Source: an uncultured Prevotellaceae bacterium
GTDB lineage: Bacteria; Bacteroidota; Bacteroidia; Bacteroidales; Bacteroidaceae
Length of the DNA stretch: 64,000 nucleotides
Assembly: GCA_900315565.1 (NCBI GenBank)
Contig: OMZS01000011.1
Coordinates: forward strand, 1-64,000
Reading direction: 5' to 3'
Each line of letters begins with the position of its first letter. The stretch's first letter is position 1. The translations under genes were made by a program, and so were the position numbers. The notes under the pieces were generated by a model. The model had not been told where the DNA came from. It searched no databases and was given only the letters and a program-made list of their open reading frames with translations. Shown in pieces: positions 48,380-59,300 of the stretch.

Positions 48380-51274
48380 CTACTTCACAACCACCTTGCG
48401 GCCATTGACGATGTAGATGCCGCGCTGCGGCGTGTTGACGCGCTGACCGTTGAGGTTGTAGATCTCTGTGCTCGGAGCATTGAACTCCGCACTTTGAACA
48501 TTGTCAATGCCGTCAGTAATGTCTGCCTCGTTGAACAAGAAGAAGCTCTTGGCACCAGCATTGCCGCCAGTGGTGCTTTCGCCTGTAGGTACGGCAAGGT
48601 AAGCCTTGTGGGCACCGTTGTTAATCTTCGTGCCGTTCTCAGAGTTCTTGCCCCAGTAGAAGCCAACGGAGTTAGGATCACTCTGGGCATTCGACAGCAT
48701 GTAGTACTTGTAGCCCGCCTCGCTGATGGTGGTTGGCTCGTCGGTGCCGCGCAGCAGGTTGTCGCCGTCCACGAAGCCGCCCTCGTCGCTCACCTCGAAG
48801 TCGTAGCTGCCCTCAGCGGCCTTGAGCACAACGCCCGTGCCCTGTGGAATCACATCGCCAGCCTCATAAACCGAGCTCACCGTCAGCTTGCCGCCAGCCA
48901 CCTTGTAGGTATAGGCCTCGACGCCTTCGGGCACCACAAGGTTCTTGTCGCTGTAGTACGTGGTGGCATAGCCCACGCTGCTAACAGGAATAGTGATGAC
49001 TTCGGGCACGTTGGCATCAACGAGCATAATGTCATCGATGTAGATACGCTTGGTAGATGCGAACGACAGGGTGACCTGGCCTGTTGCCTCTGTCAGGTTG
49101 ATGGTGTATTTTGCCCATTCGGTAGGCAAGTTGGAGAACTCCGTTGCATCTTTCGTAGTGGCGCCGGTGATGGTAACAGTCAGCGTACCCGCATCACTGC
49201 CGTATTTCTTCAGCATGAAGGTCAGACAGCCATTGCCGGTGAGCGCGATGTAGCCAGTGGTCATCGTGCCGATGGCATTGTTTGAGCCGAACTTACCGCA
49301 GCCGTTGGTGTTGCTGCTTGTGCCATCCTCTCCGCAGCCATTAGCACCAGGAAACACCTTACTAATGGAGCTCCACTCGTTGTAATCAAGATAAGTGCTC
49401 GTGGGTGACAGTTCATTGCTGCCGCCCTCATTACCGCTTGTCCATCGGCTGAAGCTCTCGTACAACAATGCCTCGCCTACAGGACTGGAAGCATTCTCAA
49501 CCGTCAGTTCATACGAAGCCGAAGCATCGTTGTAGCTGTCGCTACCGGTAATGGCGGCGATGATGGTGGTGGTTCCTTCTCCAGCCAGAGTTACCTCGCC
49601 TGTAGAGGCATCGACAGTGGCTACGCTCTCATCGCTGCTCGAATAAACCACCTCACTGGCAGCCTCTATTGGGTCAACCGATAATGTAGGAGCTGTGAAT
49701 GTCTCGCCCAGCGTAGCCTCAACAGCTGTTTCGCTGAACTCCAGCGTGACATCTTGTTTCTCTGGCATTTCGCCTTTCAGGGTAACAGTAATGGTGTTGA
49801 TGCGTGCCGTTCCTGTAGCGGTGAAGGTGACAGATTTGCTTTCTCCAGTCCACGTTCCGCTGGAAACGCCAATGAAATTCAGAGAGTTGTTGGGTGAAGT
49901 AAACTCAATCTTCACAATGGGTGTTTCGGATGCAAAGGTCAGTGAGCCACCATTGTTATAAACTCGCAAGTCGATAATACCATTCGAATTATATACTCTG
50001 GTAGGGGTAGTTTTTCCGTTGGTAGCGGTCATCGTTACGCCTCCGCTGACAAGTGCCATTTGGCTAATATCCACACCATTGCCTACATCTGGCTTCGTGA
50101 TGCCGAGTGCGGCAAGACCTTCATCGGTATTGAAGATGAACGTGCCCTCAGCAGTAGGTGTGTCGCCCGAGCCTAGAGTATAAGTAGCGGCAGCCACGTT
50201 GCTGCTGTTGCCCTTGCCGTCGTAGGCAATAGCCTTGATGGTGGTGGTTTCGGTCAGCGTGATGGCATCGGTGTATTCGGTGCCATTGGTGGCCGAAGGT
50301 GTGCTGCCGTCGGTGGTGTAATAGATGGTGGCTCCAGCGGTTTGGCATGCAAGGGTCACGGAGAGCGTCTCGGTGAACGACGTGCCGTCGGTGGGGGTGA
50401 ATGTGGGAGAATAGACAAAGGTGGACGTGCCGTTATAGTTATCGTAGCTGAACGTCTCGTTCACTTTGTCACCCCAAATGTAGTCCTCCAGTCCGGGATA
50501 ATCTACAAACGGGTTGCGGTTTTTCTGTTTGGTTTCAGTATAGATAGCATTGTTGCGGGCAATCTCCACAGCATCTACGGGGTCGTTCTTCGACCAACGC
50601 ATGAGCATGGTGAGGTACCAATCTGCAAAAGGCTGGTAAGTAGTTCCTGTAAAAATCCCGCCTCCCCATTTGGTAATTTTATCCTGATAACTGGTAGCCA
50701 TATAGAAGTATATTCGCGCAATGTCGCCCTTTACCTCGTCGTTGGGCTCAAACACCGTGCCACTGCCGCCAGCAGTTTTGCAAGTACCCAGCTTGCCATA
50801 GCCGTTGTTTGTGGTATAGGTGGCTGTTCCTACCTCGGCTAAGACGTAGTTGCTTCGCCGGCCGTTCACATAGCCGTCGGTGGGCACCACATGCATAATG
50901 TCGCTCTTCATGGGCGCAGCCTCGTTAAACCAACTCTGCGGCACTAGGTGTTCGCGGTTGTAGCTGTCGCCTTCTTTCTGATAAGAGGCACCTTCCTTAG
51001 GTCCACCTATCACATAGCTTGTGGTGTTTGAATACCAGTCGCGCAGATAACCGTCGCTACGTTCGTCGGTATATGCGTAGGCAGCCCACAGCCCAGTATA
51101 AGAGATGGGAGCCGTTGAAGGCAACTTAATGATATTAAACATCGCCGTCTTCAGCGCAGGACCTTTCAAACCGTCTGCATTCCGATAGTACGTGTTACTG
51201 TTGTTGGGGCCTTGGGCAAAGGCCTCAACAACAGTCAGACACAGTAGCATTGCTGCAAAAATACTCCTTTTCAT
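48380..51274 (-). CDS. Large secreted endonuclease I paralogue with Ig-like, jelly-roll and cargo modules
   Basis: A 964-residue protein starting at 51274 (signal MKRSIFAAMLLCLTVVEAFA). The N-terminal endonuclease I domain has YNREHLVPQSWF (H109) and SDIMHVVPTDGYVNGRRSNY. It is followed by a chitobiase-like domain (GATIYYTTDGSTPSATN), a beta domain, a Big-2-like domain (VYSSSDESVATVDASTGEVT), a jelly-roll-like domain (LLYESFSRW onward), and a module starting VSSVGYATTYYSDKNLVVPE that is shared with the two next upstream secreted proteins. The tail TEIYNLNGQRVNTPQRGIYI ...VVK is a sorting-type C-terminus. It is a tandem paralogue of the gene at 46317; both share the catalytic domain but differ in accessory modules. 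Confidence 0.88.
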   Translation of the reverse strand: MKRSIFAAMLLCLTVVEAFAQGPNNSNTYYRNADGLKGPALKTAMFNIIKLPSTAPISYTGLWAAYAYTDERSDGYLRDWYSNTTSYVIGGPKEGASYQKEGDSYNREHLVPQSWFNEAAPMKSDIMHVVPTDGYVNGRRSNYVLAEVGTATYTTNNGYGKLGTCKTAGGSGTVFEPNDEVKGDIARIYFYMATSYQDKITKWGGGIFTGTTYQPFADWYLTMLMRWSKNDPVDAVEIARNNAIYTETKQKNRNPFVDYPGLEDYIWGDKVNETFSYDNYNGTSTFVYSPTFTPTDGTSFTETLSVTLACQTAGATIYYTTDGSTPSATNGTEYTDAITLTETTTIKAIAYDGKGNSSNVAAATYTLGSGDTPTAEGTFIFNTDEGLAALGITKPDVGNGVDISQMALVSGGVTMTATNGKTTPTRVYNSNGIIDLRVYNNGGSLTFASETPIVKIEFTSPNNSLNFIGVSSGTWTGESKSVTFTATGTARINTITVTLKGEMPEKQDVTLEFSETAVEATLGETFTAPTLSVDPIEAASEVVYSSSDESVATVDASTGEVTLAGEGTTTIIAAITGSDSYNDASASYELTVENASSPVGEALLYESFSRWTSGNEGGSNELSPTSTYLDYNEWSSISKVFPGANGCGEDGTSSNTNGCGKFGSNNAIGTMTTGYIALTGNGCLTFMLKKYGSDAGTLTVTITGATTKDATEFSNLPTEWAKYTINLTEATGQVTLSFASTKRIYIDDIMLVDANVPEVITIPVSSVGYATTYYSDKNLVVPEGVEAYTYKVAGGKLTVSSVYEAGDVIPQGTGVVLKAAEGSYDFEVSDEGGFVDGDNLLRGTDEPTTISEAGYKYYMLSNAQSDPNSVGFYWGKNSENGTKINNGAHKAYLAVPTGESTTGGNAGAKSFFLFNEADITDGIDNVQSAEFNAPSTEIYNLNGQRVNTPQRGIYIVNGRKVVVK

Positions 51275-51389
51275 CGTCGTTTTTCTTGTTTTTCTTTTCA
51301 AAACGAATTGGAATAATTAAAATAATTCTGAACACAAATACATGGTTCGAATGATTCACATTATTCCCATTCGTTTCTTGATTTTGTCA

Positions 51390-54300
51390 TTACTTCACTA
51401 CAACCTTGCGGCCATTCATGATGTAGATGCCGGGCTGCAACTTACCGCCGACAATCTTTCGTCCGCTCAGGTCGTAGATTTCTGCACTTTGAGCATTGTA
51501 CCTTGAACTTTGAACATTATTAATGTCCGTTGTTGCGGTTTCTGCTTCGCTGAACAGGAAGAAGCTCTTACCATGGGCAGCTGTATCGGGAACGGGCAGA
51601 TAGGCCTTGTGAGCTTTGCTCCTGAAGGCTGCGCCACCATTCTTGCCATAGTAGAAGCCCACAGAGCCAGGAGTACTGTTTTTGTTGAGCGACAGCATGT
51701 AGAACTTATAACCCTCCGTTGCACCGTCGGGACCAACGGTCTCAGCGTCCTTGTCGAAGCCCATCAGCAGATTGTCATCATCGACATCACCTTCGGTTGT
51801 GGTGACGGTGAAGGCATAGTCATGACCCGTCTCGCCCTCTTCCAGTGCCACCAAGTCCTTCAGAATCACGGCTGTTCCCTGCGGAATCACCTCGTCAGCC
51901 TCGTAAACCCAACTCTCCTCCAGCTTACCGTCAGTAATGGTATAGGTGTAAGCACCCACGCCTTCGGGCACCACCAGGTTCTTGTCGCTGTAGTACAGCG
52001 TAGCATAACCCGTAGAGCCGATGGAAACGGTGATAGGCTCCACCTTCTTTTGGCGGTAAATCTGCGGCAGATAACCCGTTGTTGAACTAGAAGCATAGCA
52101 AGAGAACAGAGGTAAGCCATTATTAGTGTTGGGGTTATAGCGCATTGTGTTGTTCGTGTTCGCGCCTTGAAACTTAATGGTGGCACTGCCTTTCAGAATC
52201 GAGATAGTGGCCTTAGCATTGTCATCGGCTATCAATTCGGTTCTCAGATAGTTCTTCTTGTTACTACTACCGGCCGCATACAGATAGCCATCACCCACGT
52301 TGAACAGGAAGTTCGAGCCATCCTTTTCAAGGGTAATTACCTGTGCGTCTTCCCCAGGTGTCAGCGTATTGTCTTCATTCAGGGTAACATCAGTTGTAGC
52401 AGGACGGTTGTTGTTATTTTGAGTAGTGCTCATCACTTGCTTGGTATCACCGTTGATATAAGCTATCAGCACCTTATCACCAGTTTCAAGTGTACTTGCA
52501 TCGGTAACCAACTCGTAGCGTCCTGTACCCTGCACAGGCTGGTCGGCGGCTAGCACCGTGAGTGTGTAGGTAGCGGGAGTGGCGGCATTGTAATGGTCGT
52601 CGCCTCCGAACGAGGCAGTGATGACAGCAGTGCCTGGGGCAACAAACGTCACCTCACCCGTCGATGCCTCGACGGTGGCCACGTTCTCGCTGCTACTGCT
52701 ATAGGTAACAGTAATCGCGGCATCTGCCGGCTCCATCTTCAGTGAAGGCTCCACAAAGCGGCCATCTTCACCCATCGTACCTGTGATAGCCTGAGGCTGG
52801 AACGTCAACGTTACGTCTTGTTTCTCCACAATCACCTCGCCGCTATACTCCATATATAAGTTGGCCTGAATCATTGAGGTGGTGGGACTGCTCGTATAAG
52901 TGGTGAAACGCGGACTGCTTGCATTGTAGAGCATGGTGCCGTTACTGCCATAGGTCATGATGACACCAGCAGTGACATTGCCCAAAGTCCAGGCATTCGG
53001 CGTATTGCTATAGGCCAGCTTCTTTTCTGCGGTTGCATAGAGATACTGATTAGTACTCTTGTTCTGGAAGGTCCAGCCGTTGGCAGTTTCTTCAAGTACG
53101 AATACGCTCACGCCGTCGCCAATAGTGATGACATCACCACTAACGGTGACACTCTCGCTGCTAAGAATCTGACTGCTCAATGTTCCCGCAGCCGCATTTT
53201 TGCTGCCGCAGGCAATAATGTAGCGCATGCCCGGCTCAAGGTCATCCGTCAATTCCACTCGCTTGAAGGTCGTTGTGTTTGGATCGCTTACGCTCGTCCC
53301 GATAGTGTATTTAGCTGTTGACACCTCACTCTCTTCACCGTCTTTCACGGCAATGGCCTTGACGGTAGTGGTTTGGCTGATGGTCAGCGGCTCACTATAG
53401 GCCGTACTGCTGGCCGTTGGCGTGGTGCCGTCCAAGGTGTAATAGATGGTAGCCCCTTCTGTTTCGCAGCTGATGGTCACTGTCTGAGCCTCAGCATAGC
53501 GGCCTGCAGCCGGCGAGAATGTAGGTTTGCTGACGTTGCTCACCCCACGGAAGTTGAACGAGATGGTGCTATCGGAACACTGCGTAATCTGCTCAATTGA
53601 CGAGTCCATGTAATAAGTCCCGTCCAAGTTCTTGTTGTAGAATTTAGCAGCGGGCGTGGTGCTTTTGTTGAAGGCATTCACGTTTCCGTAGGGGAAGGGG
53701 TCGTTCTTTGCACCTGCGGTAGTGTAATACTTTGTTCCCTGATATGTAGTATATTGATACTCGTTGTCGGCTGCCACCCACGTCATGCGCTGGTGACTTG
53801 GGGTATCGTTAGGAGTGTTACTCGACCATGCCGAAGCACTGTAATCCACATGCACGATAAGCAGACCTTCTCCAGGCACACCGCCATCCCATTTCATCTG
53901 CTGGCGGTTTTCCAGCATGTAATATTCGTTCTTGTTGCCCTGATTATATATAATATAGGTGTCGCCGCCGTCGGCCAGGGCCTTCATGCCTGTCACAGCC
54001 TGTGTGTTGAGCAACTCGATGGGTTCCTTCCATCCAGCCTGCCATCGCTCCCAACCCGTATAACCAGCGGGCAGATAGCCGTCGCCGTTGTACGAACCAG
54101 AGTCCATCAGGTCCCACTCGAACATGCCCTGACCACCGCTGTAGTCGGTGTCGTAAAAGTCGGGATAGCCCAGACAGTGGGAAAACTCATGGCACATCGT
54201 GCCGATGCCCGCAACCGTGCCTGTTGAACCGTTCAGTTCGCCACCGCAGGCATAGGTATCTATCTTTACGCCGTCCAGACGCTGTGCGCCTGTTCCGTCA

Positions 54301-55097
54301 CCATATTGCCGGGCTGACGACAGCTGCCACTCATGCGGCCAGATGGTGTCATCGGTGCCGCCGTCGGCCTCACCCTTGCCGGCATAAACCACATACACTT
54401 GCTCCACTTCGCCGTCACCGTCCCAGTCGTAGTCGGCATAGTTCACGTCGGCATCGGCCTTCTTCAGGGCTTCAATCACCATCGTTGCAGGGTATTTGTC
54501 GTTGTCACCGCTGTCGTTAGCACCGTAGTACGAGTAGTTTTGGCTGACCGTCACAGGACCAACCACATCGAAGGTCAGCTCGAATTGGCCTTCGCTCTGC
54601 GCCTTGAAGTAGTCGTACATCGACCCCTTGAAGTTGCCTTCTCTGAAATTTGGTTTGTTGGCGATGTTTTGATAGAGCGCATTGTTGTTGGAAGCATTAA
54701 AGCTTACATCCTTGAAGTTCACCAGGATAATCAGTCCTTTCTTCTGCCCGGTGTAGTTGCCAATGGAACCCACTTTACGCGGAGCCAGGCGGCGCATGCG
54801 CTGTTGGTTGGCAGCGGCTCGCCGTGTCTGTGCGCGCTTTGTTACTTCGGTTTTGTCAATAAGTTGAAACACATCAGAGCCACTCACGGCCTGATAGGCC
54901 CTGCCGTCCTGGCCCAGCCAGAAGTGGCCATGCTCATCGCCCACGAGCTGGGCGGTGATGGTGGTACCGTCGGTGAGTGTCAACACTCGTTTGAGTCCTG
55001 GTTTTGCGGGCACGGCCCACAGTGCTGCTGACATGCACAGCAGCATAATTAGCACAAATAGTGGTTTTGCTTTTTGAATTTTAAATACGGTTGTCAT
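51390..55097 (-). CDS. Secreted M6-type (immune inhibitor A-like) metalloprotease
   Basis: A 1235-residue protein with a signal peptide (ends AALWAV). The M6-type peptidase region (about 100-420) has GLIILVNFKDVSFNA, DYDWDGDGEVEQVYVVYAGK and the zinc motif HEFSHCLGYPDFYD with H303, E304 and H307. Then come a chitobiase-like domain (GATIYYTLDGTTPTASSTAY), a trefoil-like region, a Big-2-like domain (VTYSSSSENVATVEASTGEV), a second trefoil-like region (SNFLFNVGDGYLYAAGSS), the shared YYSDKNLVVPEG module and the tail AEIYDLSGRKIVGGKLQPGI...VVVK. It probably degrades extracellular protein. Its gene ends 115 bp before the endonuclease paralogue. Confidence 0.9.
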   Translation of the reverse strand: MTTVFKIQKAKPLFVLIMLLCMSAALWAVPAKPGLKRVLTLTDGTTITAQLVGDEHGHFWLGQDGRAYQAVSGSDVFQLIDKTEVTKRAQTRRAAANQQRMRRLAPRKVGSIGNYTGQKKGLIILVNFKDVSFNASNNNALYQNIANKPNFREGNFKGSMYDYFKAQSEGQFELTFDVVGPVTVSQNYSYYGANDSGDNDKYPATMVIEALKKADADVNYADYDWDGDGEVEQVYVVYAGKGEADGGTDDTIWPHEWQLSSARQYGDGTGAQRLDGVKIDTYACGGELNGSTGTVAGIGTMCHEFSHCLGYPDFYDTDYSGGQGMFEWDLMDSGSYNGDGYLPAGYTGWERWQAGWKEPIELLNTQAVTGMKALADGGDTYIIYNQGNKNEYYMLENRQQMKWDGGVPGEGLLIVHVDYSASAWSSNTPNDTPSHQRMTWVAADNEYQYTTYQGTKYYTTAGAKNDPFPYGNVNAFNKSTTPAAKFYNKNLDGTYYMDSSIEQITQCSDSTISFNFRGVSNVSKPTFSPAAGRYAEAQTVTISCETEGATIYYTLDGTTPTASSTAYSEPLTISQTTTVKAIAVKDGEESEVSTAKYTIGTSVSDPNTTTFKRVELTDDLEPGMRYIIACGSKNAAAGTLSSQILSSESVTVSGDVITIGDGVSVFVLEETANGWTFQNKSTNQYLYATAEKKLAYSNTPNAWTLGNVTAGVIMTYGSNGTMLYNASSPRFTTYTSSPTTSMIQANLYMEYSGEVIVEKQDVTLTFQPQAITGTMGEDGRFVEPSLKMEPADAAITVTYSSSSENVATVEASTGEVTFVAPGTAVITASFGGDDHYNAATPATYTLTVLAADQPVQGTGRYELVTDASTLETGDKVLIAYINGDTKQVMSTTQNNNNRPATTDVTLNEDNTLTPGEDAQVITLEKDGSNFLFNVGDGYLYAAGSSNKKNYLRTELIADDNAKATISILKGSATIKFQGANTNNTMRYNPNTNNGLPLFSCYASSSTTGYLPQIYRQKKVEPITVSIGSTGYATLYYSDKNLVVPEGVGAYTYTITDGKLEESWVYEADEVIPQGTAVILKDLVALEEGETGHDYAFTVTTTEGDVDDDNLLMGFDKDAETVGPDGATEGYKFYMLSLNKNSTPGSVGFYYGKNGGAAFRSKAHKAYLPVPDTAAHGKSFFLFSEAETATTDINNVQSSRYNAQSAEIYDLSGRKIVGGKLQPGIYIMNGRKVVVK

Positions 55098-55149
55098 TAT
55101 TTGTTGAATTTCTTATATTTGCCTTATTAGTCCCATGGGGCATTGGTAT

Positions 55150-55860
55150 ATCTTGGTAGGAATGAATGTCTCTTACCCCACCCCGCCCTACGGGCACCCC
55201 TCCCCTTAAAGGGAGGGGAGTGGCTGGCGCCTTGCGTTTCATACTCCCATATAGATAGTTGCATGCACAAGCAAAATGTTTTCACTCCCCAGCTAACAGC
55301 CCCCAAGGCGCCAGCCGCTCCCCGCCCCTCAAGGGGAGGGGTGCCCGAAGGGCGGGGTGGGGTCTGTAACTTTGCATTCATACCCCCATCCAGAGACCAA
55401 GCTACGGCAGATGGATGTTACCTCGCTACAACAGGTGAATTGTAATAATCCACCCCAACTAACAGCCCCCAAGGCGCCAGCCACTCCCCGCCCCTCAAGG
55501 GGAGGGGTGGCTGAAGGCCGGGGTGGGGTCTGTAACTTTGCATTCATACCCGCCATCCTAAGGCCTCGCTACGGCAGATAGATTTGTTGCCTGTTCGCTG
55601 CCATCTTGCTACCTCGCTACAACAGGTGAATTAAAAAAACAACCCCCAGCTAACAGCCCCCAAGGCGCCAGCAGCTCCCCGCCCCTCAAGGGGAGGGGTG
55701 CCCGAAGGGCGGGGTGGGGTCTGTAACTTTGCATTCATACCCCCATCCAGAGACCAAGCTACGGCAGATGGAACCCCAGCTAACAGCCCCCAAGGCGCCA
55801 GCCACTCCCCGCCCCTCAAGGGGAGGGGTGCCAGAAGGGCGGGGTGGGGTCTGTAACTAT
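55150..55860. repeat. Tandem array of GC-rich palindromic repeats
   Basis: This gene-free stretch starts with an inverted unit (about 55165-55235) and continues with four direct units beginning near 55287, 55457, 55646 and 55775. Each has AACAGCCCCCAAGGCGCCAG, a CCCCTCAAGGGGAGGGG palindrome and a GGGTGGGGTCTGTAAC end. The first three continue into TAACTTTGCATTCATAC (boxes at 55367, 55533 and 55724), which matches the -7 promoter consensus, and have linkers with AGCTACGGCAGATGG or CGCTACAACAGGTGAATT. Confidence 0.8.
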
Positions 55861-56052
55861 TACCATCTTGAGTGTTTCCATCAGCCTCCACAAGCAAAGC
55901 TTCAGCTCTGCCGCGCGCGAAGTAGAATAGTCCTAGGACCCGTTGGCACTATTATTCTCATTAGCCCCATAAGGCCTATAAGCCCCATAAGATTGTTAAA
56001 TCTTACGGACCCTATAGGCCTTATAAGTCTTTTGCTTGAACGCTGCGGGGGA

Positions 56053-56244
56053 TTACTCCTCCCACACGCTGTGCGTCTTGGGAACGCCGGTCTCTTCGGT
56101 TTCGTCGAAGTCAGCGCCTTTACCCAGCTGTCCTTCTCCTATTTCATCGTGAAGGGACATTTTTGACATATTGTCTTGCATCAACTGTTGCTCCATTACC
56201 TGCAACTTGATGGCAGGCTTGATATAATCTTTTGTACTCATCAT
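56053..56244 (-). CDS. Small YIKP-type peptide (63 residues)
   Basis: A 63-residue acidic peptide (MMSTKDYIKPAIKLQVMEQQ, ending GVPKTHSVWEE); the second Met (56241) may be the start. The DYIKPAIKL opening and an acidic end closing in WEE match a loose group of short Prevotella and Bacteroides peptides with YIKP or YxxP beginnings, known to me only as hypothetical proteins. There is no signal peptide. It lies 134 bp after the large secreted-protein gene at 56379 in the same direction. Such peptides have been considered as regulators or precursor peptides; no function is shown here. Confidence 0.6.
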   Translation of the reverse strand: MMSTKDYIKPAIKLQVMEQQLMQDNMSKMSLHDEIGEGQLGKGADFDETEETGVPKTHSVWEE

Positions 56245-56289
56245 CTTATTATACCTTATTATATATATTACTTGTTACTTTTCTTTTTC

Positions 56290-56353
56290 ATCTCACACAG
56301 AGGAACAGAGGGTAAAGAGGTGTCTCTGTTCACTCCGTTTCCTCTGTGTGAGA
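56290..56353. repeat. CACACAGAGGAACAGAGG inverted module
   Basis: TCACACAGAGGAACAGAGGG (56291-56310) pairs with the inverse CCTCTGTGTGAG near 56340-56352. It is the same module as 48287-48343 and lies between the peptide gene and the large secreted-protein gene. Confidence 0.65.
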
Positions 56354-56378
56354 ATGATAGTCACTATTTATTTTGCGT

Positions 56379-59300
56379 TTACTTCACCAGCACCTTCTTA
56401 CCATTGATAATGTAGATGCCGCGCTGCGGAGTGCTTACGCGCTGACCGTTCAGGTTGTAAATCTCTGTACCTTGAGCATTGAACCTTGTGCTTTCCACTG
56501 CACCAATGCCATCAGTAATAGCATCGTTGAACAGGTAGAAGCTCTTGGCACCTGCCCCTCCTGCAGGAAGTGCCAGATAAGCCTTGTGGGCACCGTTGGT
56601 GAAGGCACCGCCATTCGCTGCTCCATAGTAGAAGCCCACCGACTTGTCATCACCACTTGAGTTACGAGAAAGCATGTAGAACTTATAGCCTTCGGTTTCT
56701 CCATTGGGGCCTACAGTCATCTTACCCGTATCGTCGAATCCTAAGAGCATGTTGTCGTCGGGAGATTCTGTTTCGCTGTCAGTAACTACTAAGAATTTGT
56801 ACTCTCCTTGTGTTGCCTGAAGCACAACAGCTGTACCAGCAGGAATAACACCCTCATTAAGCTCTGTAAACGAAATCTTTCCGTTATTTACCGAAGACAC
56901 ATACTTAGCCGTCATATCCTCGGGAATGGCCAGAGCCTTGTCGCTGTAGTACAGGGTGCTGTAGCCTGTAGAGCCGATGGTCACAGGAATCTCTTCAGCA
57001 ACAGTAGAGAGTTTGTAGAGCTGAATTGCTTGCTGACCATTGTCCTTGTAGTAGCGGAAACGATTCTGGTTTGAAGCTGTATTGAAGCGCAAAGTCATCG
57101 TACTTTCTTCAAACACGGCAGAAATCACGGCGTTTCTATTGTCATCGATAGCAAATCTGTGGGTATAAGCTTCAGCATCATCGGTCTGACTCAAGCCGTT
57201 GCTGTTTTTGCTAACACCTATATATTTGCCGCTAGCAGACTTCAGGGTACCGTCTGTAACTGAAATGGTAAATACAGCAGCTTTAGCCTCATCTGTTGCA
57301 GGAATCTTGCCATTATCGATTGTAACCTCGATAATATTGCTTACTGCATCCAGTGTTTCAAGACTACCGTCGAAAGCAACACTGCCTTCCTCATAAACAA
57401 TCAGATAATCTCCATCTGTAATATCAGCTGTAGAAGTCACCTTCTCGAAGTATTCATCAACGGGTTCTACAGGCCCGTACTTACCCAACTGGATATTGCC
57501 TAAAGCTACATTGCCAGAAGCTTTCTCTGTATATATCCACTTGATATATCTGACGTTCTCTCCTAACGTGGTGTAAGTTTTAGTTTCAGTAGATCCAAGC
57601 TCTGTAAACTCGTCCAAATCTGTATAAGTTACGCCATCCTCGGATGTCTGCACTGAGAATGTGCCACCTGAGAAGTTATTGCCCTTGATGTCAAACTTCA
57701 AAGTTCCGGGACGCTCGTTGAACTTTAAAACAACGTAGTCACCAGTACCATCGAACTTCAATTTAGGAGAACTATTATAGTCGTCATCCAAACCGCTTTG
57801 AGTCAAACCTGCTGTCTTTTCAATATCACCTTTTCCACCGTCAAACTTAAAGGGCAAAGTAGCGTAATCAGCTACGAAATGACTTTGTGTAATGTTAACA
57901 ACCTTGTCATTGGCACCTTCATAGCTCAGGGTTATCGTTCCTGTACGGTCAGCATCGCCCTCGTTAGCGGTAGTAGTGAAGGTTACAGATTCGTCGCCAA
58001 CAGTGATGTTTGAAATCCAATCTGCATTAGACGTTGCACTGAGTGAAGTTCCTTCAACAGAATTGTCTATGGTATAGGCAATTTCGCCGCTTATAGCATC
58101 GTATGCAAGGTTAAGAGTTGCGTCTGCATTGATAACGGGATCTGTAATGACTACTTCTACTATATCAGCTTCACTACGTGGAAGAATTTCCTTAATATTA
58201 TTGTATTGTAGATAGACGCCAGTTACATTGTAGGTCTTACCATTCTCAAAAGTTCCAGAATAGAAAGTAGTATAAGGCCGTATATCATTAGTACCATCTG
58301 AAAGATTGGTGCCTTCATAAACAAGATTTTCAAAACTAAAAACTGCACCGGTATTAACACCGGCCAAGCTGGCTATGGCCATTGTTGTTACAGGGGTTAC
58401 CGTACCACCAGTCGTAACCGTGAGACCAGTAGTGGTGGAGTTAAGATTTGTAATTTCGGCGGAACCATTATAGAGCTGGACTTTACAAGATGCGGTTCCG
58501 CTCAGTATATTGCCTACTTCAAATCCATGCCCCGATTGATATATGATGAATCCCTTTGTACCATCGGTGACATAAGCATTGCTACTCTTCACGCCAGTAA
58601 CGACCCAATTATTAAACTTAACTGCAACAGAGGTTGCAGTGCTACCTGCCTCTGTGGCAGCAGCAAAGATTTCATCCATAGTGGTGAGAGGCTCAACGAT
58701 AGTATAAGTTGCGCTTGCTACAATGCTATTGTTATAACCAGAGGCAGCGGCAAAAGCTTTTATTGTTGTGGTTTCGCTTACAGGAATAGCTGAAGAATAA
58801 ACGCTGCTACTCGTCGTTGGGGTGGTGCCATCAATAGTGTAGTAGATGGTGGCACCACTGGTCTCACAACTAATAGTCACATTTTGAGCTGAAGTGAAAG
58901 TACCAGCAGCAGGAGAGAACGTTGGAGCAACGCAATTGGAAACAGATGATGCTTTGTAAAATTCTGCTTTTACAAATTGTGCAAATTGGTTTTTATCACC
59001 ACTTGTCGTGACATTATAAACTATTTTAAAATATTTATTTGACCAATCGGCACCTGTTGGTCTATCAAATGTTGTAGTGTTGTTAGCAGTAAAGGTGCCC
59101 GATACAGTTGATGTAGGACTACTAAAGTCAGACTTTGATGACACGATAAGAGTCATTGAGTTAACAGTCAACGAAGCAGTACCATTGGTAACAACAACCT
59201 TTGAAATGTCGTTTTCTAATGTTGACGTAGAATAGAGAGGACGATTTTCACCACTAAGGTTCTTACCTCCAATACGCCATGGGGACAAAGTAGTATTACC

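Noticed and set aside
55287-55860. CRISPR or satellite gene array
   Set aside because: Units are over 80 bp and of GC-rich palindromes typical of intergenic repeats; no spacers.
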